From: Puffinus mauretanicus
Taxonomy: Eukaryota; Chordata; Aves; Procellariiformes; Procellariidae
Assembly (NCBI GenBank): GCA_023333565.1
Contig: JAJKFH010001865.1
Location: 1,488,001 to 1,552,000 of the forward strand
Length of the DNA: 64,000 nucleotides
Direction: 5' to 3'
In this document: piece after piece, positions 51,690 through 64,000 of the stretch
Layout: each line of letters begins with the position of its first letter
How positions within the stretch are numbered: the first letter of the stretch is position 1
The notes under the pieces: generated by a model
Database searches by the model: none
What the model saw: only the letters and a program-made list of their open reading frames with translations
What the model was told of the DNA's origin: nothing
Program-made: the position numbers and the translations under genes

Positions 51690-52010
51690 TGCAGTTTATC
51701 AACCTCTTCCAGAGTACGCTCAAGCCCTAATTCCACTCCTAATCTTAATGTTATCTCACTCCTTATCCCACAGATCTCTGCAGTCAGATGGTTTAAGCCA
51801 GCACCATTTTTCATGTTAACCTGGAGGCGCTTTTTAAGCTGCAGTTTATCAGTATCTGCTGGCCTGTGCCCCAACCCTAAACCCAATTCCAGTATCATCC
51901 TTTATTCTAGTCCAGCATCCTCTTCTAATTCCAGATGTAAATAAAGGCACATAACCCTTTAATAGCAGGTTTTATTCTGTGCTGGTATTTGCTAGGCTGA
52001 ACTGCCATCC
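51690..52010. repeat. Degenerate tandem units of about 130-150 bp
   Basis: TGCAGTTTATCA recurs at 51690-51701 and 51840-51851, and a looser agcaggttttattc at about 51965. Each is followed at similar distance by a C-rich CCCTAA/CCTAGCCC-like run (about 51724, 51874 and 52009). This suggests two or three ancient tandem units rather than one unique sequence. The call is by eye. Confidence 0.45.
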
Positions 52011-55000
52011 TAGCCCTAGCCCTGTCATTTCTTCCAGCTTTGAACATTATCGTAGCCAAATCATTGCTGCCAGTACTAGACTTTACCTTAGCTCTTCTTC
52101 AGAGCAGACGTGTTGTCAGTAGTATCTGTAAATTGTGACACTAACCTTTGTCACTGCGTCTGCTACCTTTTTCTGCAGGTCTCGTAGAAGATACGTAAGG
52201 AGGCAGTGGTCTTCCTGAACCAATGCCTTGCTCTTACTTACGTTCACCTTTTGTCCCGAAAGTTAACTCAACTTTAACAGGAACCTTATCTGTAGCTGAG
52301 CCACACCTTCTTGTCTGAGACAAATATAGGTGGATGGCCCTCAATGCTCAGTGGCCTCTGGTCCCAGGCCTTACCTAACTAATCACTTTTAGGTAGCTCA
52401 GTAATAATGTTTGCTAATTCTGACCAAAAATTAACTGTCGTGCAACTGCTGCTTCAGAAAGATTAATTAGTGACCCAGGTCCCATAGTAAACAAAACTCA
52501 TACTTAGGAAATCTCCATGCTGGCCTTTTAATTTGTATGAAAATTATTTTCAGAGCAGCATGGTACAGTATTGTGTTATCTCGCTATAACAAATGTAAAC
52601 AGGATTACAGTTTGCAATATTTTTATTGGTAGAAATTCGTGTTTGTGCTTTGCTTGTAAGCAAAGAGGAAGAATAAAATTTTTTCTGTAAAAAACCCCCA
52701 TGTTTCAGATATTTTACTTGTCCTTTGATCATTGGCATGGTCTCTAAAATGAGAAACTTTTAAGTCTAGGTGACTCATATGTCTTGGTAGTTTAAGTATA
52801 TCTTCTTTCAACTGGAAGGAACTGAAATTTACAGTGGTGATATTGATCTGCTTGTGTTTTGTTTTGAGTACTCTGGTGGTAGTACAGATCAGCTATTTAT
52901 GGCATGTGTAGAGTTACAGAGGAAAAGAAGAATATGTCCTGTCTCCATGCAATTACAGGTGGGATGAGAAGATCTACATTTAGATCTAAGTATTTTGGAG
53001 GCTCCCTTCTGAGTTTGAGGACATACATTATTATCGTATAGATGGTGTGACCCCATGTAAGTATAATATGGGAACCTGTCAGAGAGGAACCAGAAAATGC
53101 AGTTAAAACAAGTATGGGTATTTGTTTATGACAGACAGTTAAAGAGTTCATGTTACTGGAATTCAAAGGCCCATAATTTTGCCTAGTCCATGAGGTTAAA
53201 ATTAGTAAGATGCAGCTTTCTGTGAGTGTAATTCTGTTTAAGGCTGGGTTGACTTTAGCATTTTTATATGAGCCTGCAGAACAGTATTTATGCTTCATTT
53301 CAAAACATGCAACTTGCAGTGTACCCTGTTACTCTGTCTGAAGCTGATGAAGATTTTGGAACCTTACTGAGATGGTAACCAATGCCCCAGATGTTGTCAG
53401 TTCATTTTATATTAAAAAGGAATGCAACAACATTGGCCATTTGTGAAAATCATCACGCTCAAAAAAGACAACAATTGATCAGCTCTCTTCTCTTGAGTCC
53501 TGTTCGTAGTGTACTCAGATGTCACATGCTAGTCTTTATCTTGGTGTGGATCTTCTTTTAGAAAAAGGCGATCTATGTCTCCACATGTTGTTGGGGGAAA
53601 AAAATTGAAATTACAGTGGGTTGGAAGTCCTCAGATCCCTTCACTTTTGTTGTCACAGTACTTGAGCTTGATTTGCTGGCTTGACCAAAAATTAATCATC
53701 TTCTACCTGTGGATCTTCAGTTGTCCACACAGACCTGGTGCCTGAGACCCCTTTTGTCATGTTGGGAAACCTCCTGTCCCAACTGTGTGGGTCCCTGAAA
53801 GTATAACCGTCTACTTTTTGTACCTCTTAAGTTCTGAGGGGGGCAGATTTTCCTTTGCCTATTCCTTTTTGCAGTTTAACTCTTTGAGGATTGTAAGCTA
53901 GAAAGAAACCCAAAGATGTCCCCAAAATAATTTTGTGAACACATCCCCATATCATACTGCTATGATAGGGCACCCACAGGTGGATGCCCCTGGGAAGTCT
54001 GGGCCTCTGAAGGTGGACCTTCATGGCGCTGGTCTGAACAGGTAGATGACTTGTGTTGGCACACTCCCTGGCCACCCTTTCTTTCTGTGATGCAGTGACA
54101 GAAGTGGGACCTCTGAGTTCAGCAGCAAAGTCCCAAGGACCAGTGCTCATCTCTTGTGCTCTGGGGCTTAAAACCATTCCCTTTTGGGCTCTTTATCGTC
54201 TCAAAGCGTGCTGACTGAGAGTACACCTTTTTGTATCAACTATCCAGTGTCTTCAGACAGACACACAGACATTGTGAAGGTCCCAGAAAAACAATTGCTG
54301 AGATTGGGTTAACAAAGGAATATATAGACCTTGACTGAATAGGACCCATCCACAGGCATTTTCTTATTCCTTCACCATTCTTGAAGTTGGAGTTGTGTTA
54401 GAAATGCAGTGAACTTGCTATTTTTCTCTTGCCCAAGCAAGCCTTGTACATCATGGTTATTCATTCAAATCATAGTGTTTCATCTGTCTGTGCCGTCACC
54501 TTGGCTGGGATCCATGTCACCTATATTTAGTCAAAGCATCCCAAAAGGTTTTTTTTGTTTGGTTTTGTTTTTTTGACTCCTTCAGTTCCTTCATCTGTTT
54601 TGCTGCAAGACCCCTCAAACATTTGTACAGGCACAACTGAAGGACTGGCGGAGTAAACTGTGCTGCTGACTGAGTCATGAAAGGAGTCAGTGTTTGAAGC
54701 TCCAGTACTGTGCAGGCCCAGGGAGCTGAGCTGAGGACAAACTGTGCAAAATAAAGCAGAAGTGTCTCTCTGCATGTTTGAGTCTTTATAATGTAGGAGC
54801 AATCTCTCCATGTTGTTGGGTTTTGATATGAAGAGCTTTATAAACAGCTGCAGAGCAAGTGGATTTATGACAACTGAGAACTATGCAAGTGAAAGATAAG
54901 TAGAAGAGGAAGTAATTTTGTACTGTTCACAGTGTTTATTTTGAGAGGTTTTGCTTATAACTGCATTATACCAAATGTACTTGCAAGGACATTGTCCCTC

Positions 55001-55820
55001 ATGACTTTGGTCTTCCCATTAAAAAAAGAAGGGCTTTTTTTTTCCCTTTCTTTAATTATTCTCATACAGAACAATGGAAACATCCCTTCCGTCAGCGTGG
55101 GCTTAGATGGATTGGAGTGTCTTATTCCAGGCTGGGAGACAAAACCAAATCACCTTTTCTGCAGTGATTTTTACCTTCCCATTATGGCTCACAGTAAATG
55201 CATCTACATCAGTTAAAAACCCCTGTACCCATAATTCACATAATTATACTGGTATAACCTGTCTAAGGTCTAAAATAGTCTGAGGAATCCAAGGAGTTGT
55301 CCAACAAAAACAGGAAACACAGATTGGGTGTTCAGATTATTTTTATGTATGGGGAGGTTAGAATACACCTGAAATTTCTGTGTGGCCTTTATGCATCTAA
55401 AAGAAGCCGAGTAGGGCATGGACTTTTTCCCATCTGTTTTATGCTGCAATTATTATAAATAATTTATACACGAGTAAAAATGAAGTTCCAGTTTTTAGTG
55501 GAGGTGAAAGGATTCTTTGGTGGTAATAGTGTCCCGTAGTGCATAAAATGCATGTCATGACAGGTTGGGTCCAGTTTTCCCTTTGAAAATACAAACGTCT
55601 AAAAAGTGCAAAGCAATCTGTTAGAAATAACACATCTGAGTATGAGGTTTAATCTAAAGTGTCAAAGAACCTGTGTTAGCCTGCGCTGCTCAAATAGACC
55701 CTGGAGACTAAAATAGATCAATGAGTGTTTCCTTTCACAAGGTACCTTTTGTTTAATCAGATTAATTTGAAATTCTAATGACCGGAAATCAGGGTAATGG
55801 TTGGTCAATTAACACAGTAA

Positions 55821-55864
55821 TGCTGTAAAAAGGCACACTCCCTGGCCACCCTTGCTGTAAAAAG
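55821..55864. repeat. 12-bp direct repeats flanking a 20-bp filler
   Basis: TGCTGTAAAAAG occurs at 55821-55832 and again at 55853-55864. Between them lie 20 bases, gcacactccctggccaccct (55833-55852), which also occur at 54059-54078 about 1.8 kb upstream in the same orientation. Including one shared base on each side the match is 22 bp. The arrangement looks like a short target duplication with a copied filler. Confidence 0.9.
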
Positions 55865-57484
55865 TAAAAAAAGAGCAGAGCTGCCATTCTTTACAAAAGT
55901 GACCCGTATCTTCTCTGCCCTACGGATTAACTCCAGCACTCAGCCGGGCAGTGCCGACTGACCTGTCCAAAGCTGAAGGGGTCTGCCCGAGAGTCCCTCT
56001 CTTCAATGCGCAACCGCCTGCCCTCTCCAGGTGTTGAAACTGATAAGTGCACAGAAGGCCGTGATGGATTTTTCAGATTCACTGTCAGCTGGTAAAGGCA
56101 GTAGATCTCAGAAAAATTAGGCGGGACAGCAGCTTGTCTTACGGTAGGGTTTGGCAAAGGTTCATCTTGTCAGAATCTAGTTTCCACCCATGTAGACTTT
56201 GCAGTCTTGGATGTTTGTGGTGTTGCAGCTAGCTTTTTAGCTCTACTGGCTCCCTTCGCTACTTTAAAAATGCAGGCCATTTTTATACAGATTCACATGA
56301 CATCTTATATCGTGTCTGTAAGGCACAAGTGTTCTTTGATTTCCATGTAATGCCAACATCCCATGGGGAATATCCCATGTACCTTATCAGTACTGCTTGT
56401 ATTATTTACATTATATGTGTGATAGATGTTTTAGTAGACAAGTAAATTAACGGTGACATGCAAAATTGCTGTACAATTTTCTCTCTCATATAGCGTTATG
56501 TGTTGAAGGTTGCCAGCAGCTGTCCTCACAGACCACATTCAAAACAGTAGATTAACTTGTTTCTGCAGTTTTTAAGTTGCGTATATACAGCTCTTGTTTG
56601 AAATAGGCAGTATAAATGTTCGTGTAGCTGTAATGCTCTACAGGCACAAGACAAGCGGTATTTATGGGGTGGGGGAGAACGTCTTAATTAGGCCAACTGA
56701 TTTAGCTAGGGCAAACTATGTTAGTCCTTCCAGGCTGAAATGAAAGGTCCAACAGCAGTCTCTGAGTGCTTGTCCGCTATAAATTCTGGAGTCTGTAACT
56801 TCTGTGACGTGTTAGAGCCTCACAATCCACCACCCCATTCCGAAGAGGGCTCAAGAGGAAAAGTGGCAGTGGAAACTTTGCCTTTTCTAGTTCTTGCCAG
56901 GACACAAATGACTAGATTTGAGGATGCTCGGAAGTTTTTCTTGCTGATAGCAGTTGTGTAAAAAACTATGGGTATTTCAGTTGTCAATATTGCTAGTTCG
57001 GAGTCACTTTAAGGATGATATAATTGCATTGCCAAAGAAAATGGAAGCAGCATAGATGCTACAAAATTACTTAATTCCTTCTAGAGGCATATTGTACTGT
57101 AACAGCAACATGGGAAAAGTAAAGAAATGGAGCGAGGGCCCTTTAATTAAGACACTGTGATCTTCTTGCTTTTGAATTATTCAAGAGGGAGCCTTGGGCT
57201 TGAGGCAAAGTTTCTTTTGGTGCATTTATTTCAGTGTTGGTAACAGTATTAAAAGAAATGAAACATTTGGAGGAAAGTTGTTTGAATTGACTTAAAAGTA
57301 CCACTCATTTTCCAAAATAATAATCTCTCTGGTTTAGCTATGTGATTTTTTTTAATATGCTCTTGATTGCTGTGTTCCCATGATGCTATTTTCTGCTCTC
57401 CTTTGCTTAGTGTACTGTTGCATGCTGTATTTTAGAAAAATATTTAAGTGAGATAAGGCCATTTGATACAAAGAAATAAAAATT

Positions 57485-57508
57485 ATTAGATTGTATATTA
57501 GATTGTGC
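57485..57508. repeat. 12-bp imperfect tandem duplication
   Basis: ATTAGATTGTAT (57485-57496) followed directly by ATTAGATTGTGC (57497-57508), with ten of twelve positions identical. Confidence 0.85.
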
Positions 57509-59559
57509 TGTCCCCTGAAGATCTGAATCTAAAAGTCAGAATATCATATTTATCCCAAAGATTGGTCTGAAGACAGGGAGTGTTTTGCATTTCTTGGTAA
57601 AAGGATTTTTACAGTAGGTTTTTGTTTAATACATGTAGTTGCAGCATCCTTAAATAGTATTGTAACTGAAGCAGTCTTAAGGGGTAGCTTTCAAAAGCTT
57701 TGTTGTCCGCAGTGGCCCTGAGTGTATTTTAAATGATAGATTTGTAAATATTTTTAATGAAATAACACAATGGGAAAAGCAGTATTCTTCTGGGTGATGG
57801 CTTCAGTGCATTTCTAAGGTAGTTTTACCTTTGCCTTACTGCATCGCTTGGGCCATACCATCCCAAAGCTTGTGCATCTGTGCAGATGAGTCTTGTGTGC
57901 GTGATTGTGGAGAATTATTTGAACATTTTAATCTAGCAGCCTTCCTAATAACTCACGCTAACTTGTGCCACTGAACAAAATGGTCCCAAGAGAAAAACTC
58001 CTTGAATCTAGTAAGTTCGGCAGAGCATTTGTTGAAGGGAAGGTGTAGGCTAGCATGGAAACTATAGGAAGACAGCAGGCATGGGAATTCAGGGATTTTG
58101 TGTAGGGAGGTGAAGCGAACTGGCTGAGTTGCAACCATGGCTCTGTGTTGTTTGGACACCCCAGCTAAATCATATAAAGAAGTGAATTTAGCTGAGGGAT
58201 TGGCAAGGGCAGGGAGGTAAGGGATCGTGCTAAGGGAAGCCAGCTGCATGCGGTGGCAATGCTTCATACGCTGCTCTGAGTTTGCTTTGTGTAAAGCCTG
58301 TAAAGCAGGCACTAGGAAGACTTTTTTTGGAAGCCTCGTTGGATGGGAAACAGAGGAGATTTTTTGCCTTTGCCCTGAAGAGAGAACAAACCCCTTTGTT
58401 TTATTGTTATTTATGTATTTGCATCTCTGAGAAAGAGGCTAGAAACTTGATTTTAAACACTAGAAAAAACAGGCGTTTGTTTTACCGTTACTGAGTTCAT
58501 GATGGCAAGGAAGAACAAGATACTTCGGGTGATTTAAGCCAAAAGCAAGTTTTATGGTTTTTTGCCTGGCTTTCTCTTAGGACAAAACAAGCTTGGAGTT
58601 GGAACAAGAAAGTCCTAATGAGCAATTGCATTTGTTTTTCCTTTTCGGCACGCCAAGATTTATCGATGTGAGCGCTAAGACCAACACTTGCTTTACATGA
58701 GCAAATTCTCAGGAAGCCAAATCTCTTTATGAACTGGTCTCTTCTAATCAATTGATGTTGATCAGTCCACTTGTACTGTGTGTAACAAGCCCCCATATAT
58801 GTATTTTATACAGTCACACACACTTGCACAGGTAGATGTAAAATATCACTGTCCTCAATCCACTTTTTAAAATGGAAAGATTATAAGGTGATGTTTGAAA
58901 ACATGAAGGCATTGGGCGAAGAAAATGAGCTATAGGGTTTGTTTTTTTAAAAAACTTTGACTTCTGTGGTAGCATGTGCAATTAACAACCAGATGAAAAA
59001 CTGAAGTTCAGGAGAGTATTAGTCAGCATGATTTATTAAGTTTTTTCATGTCTGGACAGAGGAATCGTGTCACAGTAGAAATATTTTTAATGGCTCAGAG
59101 GTAAAAAAAAAAAGAAAATATGTTTTCCAGGCAACACACACGTTTGGAAATAAAAATATTCAGTAAGTTAATTTTGCCCTTGTGTTTGCATTTAGTTTCT
59201 TATAAACCTATACAGAAAGTGAAGGGATTCCTGTACCTTAGCTTGATCAAGAAAGCTGGGGACAGTTTGTGTAAATCCCTTTAATGTAATTTTAAAGCAG
59301 CTTTGAACGTGACAAGTGTTTAAGTGAATTATGTTGATAGACAGCTTTCATTAATTAAAGTGATGTCAGTTGGTGTCTTAAGCAGTTGTCCTGCTTTTTC
59401 ATTCTGGGCGGTGTAATTGGAGGTCAACACGTGGTCCGCTTTACTTTGAAAGTAACCACTGTGCTCACTTTAAAAGGGTGATGTCAATCCCTTTCGCATT
59501 TGAATGTGTTAGTGAGCAAAGGAGGGGCGTTTATTGCAGTTTCTTGTCCTGGAAATGGT

Positions 59560-59945
59560 GCTTACTGCGTTCGGGGCCAAGGCACTTTGCCGGGGACTTT
59601 CCAGTGACGACTCTGGCTGCCAGAGGCACTTGGCCTCGTGGTGTCACCTTCAGCAGAAGTGCTGAAATCTCTCCTTACGGGAAACCTTTAAAAAAAACAA
59701 ACTGCAAAATAGTTGCAAAAAATGTACCTCTGAACACCATGGGTTGGTTTTTCTTTCCTACCTGGGCCCACTTTTTGTCACGAGTGGCTGAAGAAGAAGA
59801 GGGGGAGAGGGGACGTGCCGGCTCCTTACAGCTGCTCTCCCGGTGGCCCGGGGTGCATGGCACCCATCTGCCCTCGGCCTGGCTCTAGGGTCAAGCGAGC
59901 AGGTAAAACAGGACGGGTGTCTCTGTCGCGTCCAGGACACTTTCT
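59560..59945. promoter_or_regulatory. CpG-rich pocket with NF-kB-like site
   Basis: CpGs cluster at about 59566-59650 and 59810-59935 (gacgtgccggctcc, cccggtggcccgggg, ctgtcgcgtccagg). A perfect GGGGACTTTCC, the classical NF-kB/Rel consensus, lies at 59592-59602, shortly before cagtgacga. A 136-codon open frame crosses the region but shows no domain. It could be an intronic enhancer or an alternative internal promoter; a single motif match is weak evidence. Confidence 0.3.
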
Positions 59946-62900
59946 GCTGTAAAGATGAAACTCAAGAGGTTTTTAATCTCCCACTGAGTATTACTTCTGC
60001 CCGGGTGCACGGCAGCGAACTGCTGAGGTGAGATGACTGGTGAGATAACTAGGCCACCCCCCCACTAACCTCTATTGTCTTACACACCTACCACAATAAA
60101 ATGATTAATAATTTTCTTTACCACTCTGACTGATAAAGATAACCTCTCTTTGAGGTTAATTTGGCAGCTATCTAAGCCTTTTAATGAAGATGCTTCAAGC
60201 AGAGTGGTTTCTTGGCAGCTCCCTGCTGGTGTCATGCAGAGTTTGAGAGAACTGAGCCCCCCTCGCCTTCCCTGTCTCCCCCAGCTTCCACTTGAAGTCA
60301 TCTTTCTCGTGGGACCCTGATGTATAATTAAGGATACTGGCAAAAAGTCCTTTAGAAACACTTAGTTTGGGGCTTTTTGACAAGAGTGATGTTTTCAGCT
60401 ATCTTTCCTGGCAGAACAAGCTGTAAGCTTTAACACTCATCGGTTTTACACCAGACTCTTTGTAGATGTGATGGTACATCCTAAATTCAGTTCAGAGCTG
60501 TCAACAAACTCCAGTTGAGGCATTTTACCAGTGTCTTAGATTTTTGTCTTCATCCATCTCTATCAAGTCCTCCTATATGAAGTTGGTGTTAAATGGGCTT
60601 TCATCTTGCTGAAGGTAGCAATGTTTGAAATAGATTTATATATTTGCATTTCTAGTTACCCGTACTTTGCTCTTAAGTCTTGTTTATTTTAAAAATAACT
60701 GCCCTGAGTTTCAGCCCTCAAAAGTGGCTTTATCGTGAAAAATATCAGTACAGAAAAGAGTTACCCAAGAGTAACAATTGGTCTTTGACTACAGGCAGGA
60801 GAGTGCTCTACCACGATCACCCCTTTGATAACCTTACTCTCCATGGACTGAGGTCACTCCAGTATTAATTACCTTCCAGAGTTTTAATTCCTTTTATATT
60901 TCTGCCTTGGAAGGTATTGGTAAACGTATCATGAAAAAGCATCTATTTCAATGGACATGCAGTAGATGCCTCTGCAAGTGCCAGGGGTTTTAAAGGCAGC
61001 TTTGAAGTTGAAGAACTGAGCTGGGTGTTCCTGCCTGACTTGCAGAGATATATCTTTCATGATATGTAACTGAGAACAGGTAAATAATTATCTGTGGTGC
61101 AGGTCCTTAGAATACTTGGCACGAACTAGTTTAATTATTTTAAGAGCTGTGTTTGAAAACAAAGCACTCAGGCAGCAGTTGACTGGAGAACTGGGAAAGT
61201 GATTTGCCTCCTTCCATTTTCTCTTTTTCCCTTCAGAAAATAAGGTTTTGATGAAGAGGCAGCTGGTAGCTGGGTTGTGGTGTGTCTTTTTTTAATTGCT
61301 ATTTTTCATCGTTTGTTTTTTCCCTTAACTATTCTCTGTCAAGGACACATCCCTTTTATTGCAGAACATGCTTGTTTCTGCAAGGCTGCTTCTTAGATAA
61401 GAATGGTAAGACTTATCTGATGTGGTTGAAATAACCTAAAGTGCAAAATTATTTTATGTTAATTAAAAGCAAGGTAATGAGAGTTGGGAAGACTCTTCAA
61501 ATACTTTAAACTATGTATTTATTTTCCAATGCCTTTTTTTTGAGTGTGCAAAGAAATTAATTTTAAAAAGAACGCTCAGCATTTGAAAGTGCAAGTAGCT
61601 CTTTTTGAAAGTATAACAAACTTTGCTTGTTTTTGCAATCACAGATTGGCCAAGATGCATGGCTTTGCCTCCTTCTACAAGTGGCATATTTTGAAATAAG
61701 GAAGCTAACTGTTAGAAAGAACAGCCAAACCCTAGGGAAGAAGAAGAAATGTTTCTGAATTTAGTTTATCGGCAAGAAAGGATCTCACTTGCTCTGTATC
61801 TTTGGGTTCTCATCTTGTGTTGAAGTCTGTGGTGTTCATCCTTTTTAGAAGCAAGGACTCATTTCTATCCCCTCCAAGGAGTCATGATGTTAAAATAAAA
61901 CTAATGTATTTTAAGATGGGAGCAAGAGATCAGCCTTTAGATTGTACTAGAATCTTCACAATCTCTTAATTAGAAATAATGAAGATTACATTTCATATGT
62001 ATTCCTATGAGTTCAGGAAAACCACCAATTACTGCAAGATGCATAATAATTCACTACAGTTGTCCATTCTAAATTTTCATATGGAGACTGAAATATTTTT
62101 AGCAGATAGGAGTGCAAATGGACCAACAAAGCAGGGACAGGATGGAAAAATATGCTGTAGCATCCCACGTGATTTGGTCAGCTATGGCTTTGATCCAGAA
62201 TTTTTTTATTTTCTTTGTCAGAAAAGATTCCTGACCAGCTCAGTGGGCTTTGCATCGGCCTCAGATCTCCATCGGCAAAGTAGAATTGGTAATTCCTAGT
62301 GTCTCAAGGGTGAGAGAATACCTCCAGCATGGAATGCGAGGCAACCACTGTGATGCAGCCCCTACAGCGACTACAGTCCCTGCGGTGTAGACTCAGTGCA
62401 GTTTGGGATATATGAAGTGGCCTTGAATGCTTGACAGAGTGGTGGTTTTACTCCCGTTGCTGCCATTGGTGAGAAATGCGTGGAGCCAAAGCAAAGCAGT
62501 AAAGCTGTCTTTCCCTCAAGTCTCTGAGCAGTCAGGGCAGTATAAACACCATCTGCAGTCCCTACAGGTGGTTAATCCCACCTATATACAGGGCGTATGT
62601 CAAACCCATTGACTCCAGATAATTCAATTTCTAGTAATTACCATACTGGAGACAATTTCCAGGAATGGAGTGTGCATAGAGGAGAAGGACAAAAAAAGAC
62701 ACCATCACTAGAAATAGAGGGAATTGAGGAGAAAATAACACCTTCTAAGTTCTGATTTATTGGATATCTATTCTGCTTGAATAAGCAAGGATATATATTT
62801 GAATCAAAATTACAGTCTTTTATTTTTAATCAATTAATTTAATCAATAAATTGTGGGTTAAATAATTTTGTTATACCTATCTTAGAATGGCATATGTTTC

Positions 62901-63324
62901 AAGTATTAACATTTGTGTAACTGATACGCTTGATAAGACAATTGTAATGTCGATTCAATGGCTATAAATTTTAAGAAAAAAATGCTAAGCATACTTGCCT
63001 AGAAGAAGAAGAGGAAGAATTTTTCTGTAGGCCTTTTTCATGCAATCAGAGTTTCAAGACCTGATTTCCCTGACAAAGGTACTACAAATAAGGAGTATGG
63101 CATGCACGAAGGAATAGAATAGGTTTCCATACACTGAGATCTAATGAAAGCAAAATGAGACTGGTTAGAAGTTGCTGGATTTATTCATTGGGAGTGAAGT
63201 TTAAAAGCTTATTATATTTAGTAATGCAGTTTGTTTGGTTATGCAGCTGGAAATCTGTTTTTTTGGATAGGAATAAAAAGTCATGCTTCAGGACAAAACA
63301 TGAAAGCAAATTATTATTATGCCT

Positions 63325-63365
63325 ACCCAGAGACCTTTCAGCGCTTTACATAAAAACAAACAAGC
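63325..63365 (+). mobile_element. Possible L3-type repeat scrap
   Basis: cctttcagcgctttacataa resembles the 'tctcaaagcgctttacaaa' segment of ancient L3-like elements. The match is short, the flanks are not recognisable, and chance is possible. Confidence 0.2.
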
Positions 63366-64000
63366 TTCCCACACACATACATTTTAAAGCTCTATACGTG
63401 AACTGTAAGTTGCTGCCAAGGAAAGTGCATGTTTTTATTTTAGTTGATATATTTTAATTGGATTTCAAGTGGCTTATGAATAAAACCACCATACATTAAT
63501 ATATTGTCTCTCATTTAGTAAGTATGCAAACATCTGAACTGTTTAGTAATGAGATTGATGTGCATTATTGAAAAATTGATATAGAAACAACTTCTCTTCT
63601 GCATTATTCTCCCCTTCCTTTTCTATGTACGTCAGTGAGATTTGGTTTCTTATGTGAGAGTCATTCCCCACCATTTTCTGTTGCGTTTTGATAAAATTGT
63701 TTTCTTTTTTATTCTGTTTGAAAATTTCACTATTTTCTACTATTTTTCCAGAGATGCTGTGTTTTTTTTCAAGTAGTACCCTGCGTGTAATGGCTGCTTT
63801 ATATGCTTATATGGAGGCTTGGGGAGAGGAGAAGAAAGAAGGGCATCTGTCCTGCTCTCATGCTTTGCCAAGCATCCTGGTAGAAAACCAACTTTCCTCT
63901 CTTTTCTGCTGAACAGAAGTAGTAGTTCCAGGAAGAAGGCACCCTCCAGCCCTAAGGAGGGCATGAGAAGCATGGCAGACAACCATACAAAATGACATTA

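Noticed and set aside
51316..51723. 135-codon minus-strand frame, with overlapping plus-strand frames
   Set aside because: All frames are open because of local composition; no conserved motif.
53450..54250. Possible LTR-like block (mixed GC, 'tgttgggaaacctcctgtcc')
   Set aside because: No paired LTR, primer-binding site or target duplication could be found by eye.
59478..59888. 136-codon plus-strand frame, longest in the window
   Set aside because: Crosses a GC-rich pocket where stops are rare; no domain and no good splice context.

Overview
This window reads as vertebrate nuclear DNA, most likely from a bird. The evidence is AT-rich, stop-rich sequence with no bacterial-style gene packing, two short exons with good splice sites, and several truncated CR1 LINE copies. 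One CR1 copy ends in the ATTCTATGATTCTGTGATTCT-like tail typical of avian and other archosaur/turtle CR1. Their low density fits a bird better than a turtle or crocodile, but I cannot name the species.

The only gene I can support is part of SPIRE1, a spire-type actin nucleation factor, on the + strand. A 35-nt microexon (1703-1737) and a 237-nt exon (48108-48344) join in phase and encode a continuous stretch of the N-terminal KIND domain. The intron between them is 46,370 bp. Bases 1-1702 are the preceding intron, and everything after 48344 is the following intron. The GC-rich first exon lies before the window. I searched by eye for the next coding exon (expected to begin near Leu-Cys-Ala-Ala-His) and did not find it before base 64000.

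The rest is intronic. It holds CR1 LINE 3' ends (15103-15330, 21742-21830, 24838-25212 on the - strand; 37757-38357 on the + strand), a possible older CR1 scrap near 16147, an L3/MIR-like fossil (36464-36600), and a palindromic MITE-like fossil (28404-28515). There are also short tandem duplications, several perfect palindromes and a Z-DNA-prone tract. Isolated GC/CpG-rich pockets near 0.4-0.75, 17.0-17.4, 18.0-18.5, 27.4-27.6, 49.4-49.7 and 59.5-59.95 kb are candidates for regulatory elements or forgotten insertions.

I saw no operon, CRISPR array, defence system, tRNA or rRNA, and no convincing second protein-coding gene. The long open frames present have the composition of chance ORFs. The most useful observations are the easily missed microexon, a CpG-rich pocket with a strong donor in the first intron, a small duplication with a 20-bp filler apparently copied from 1.8 kb away, and a perfect 12-bp hairpin inside a CR1 copy that looks like a template-switch event.
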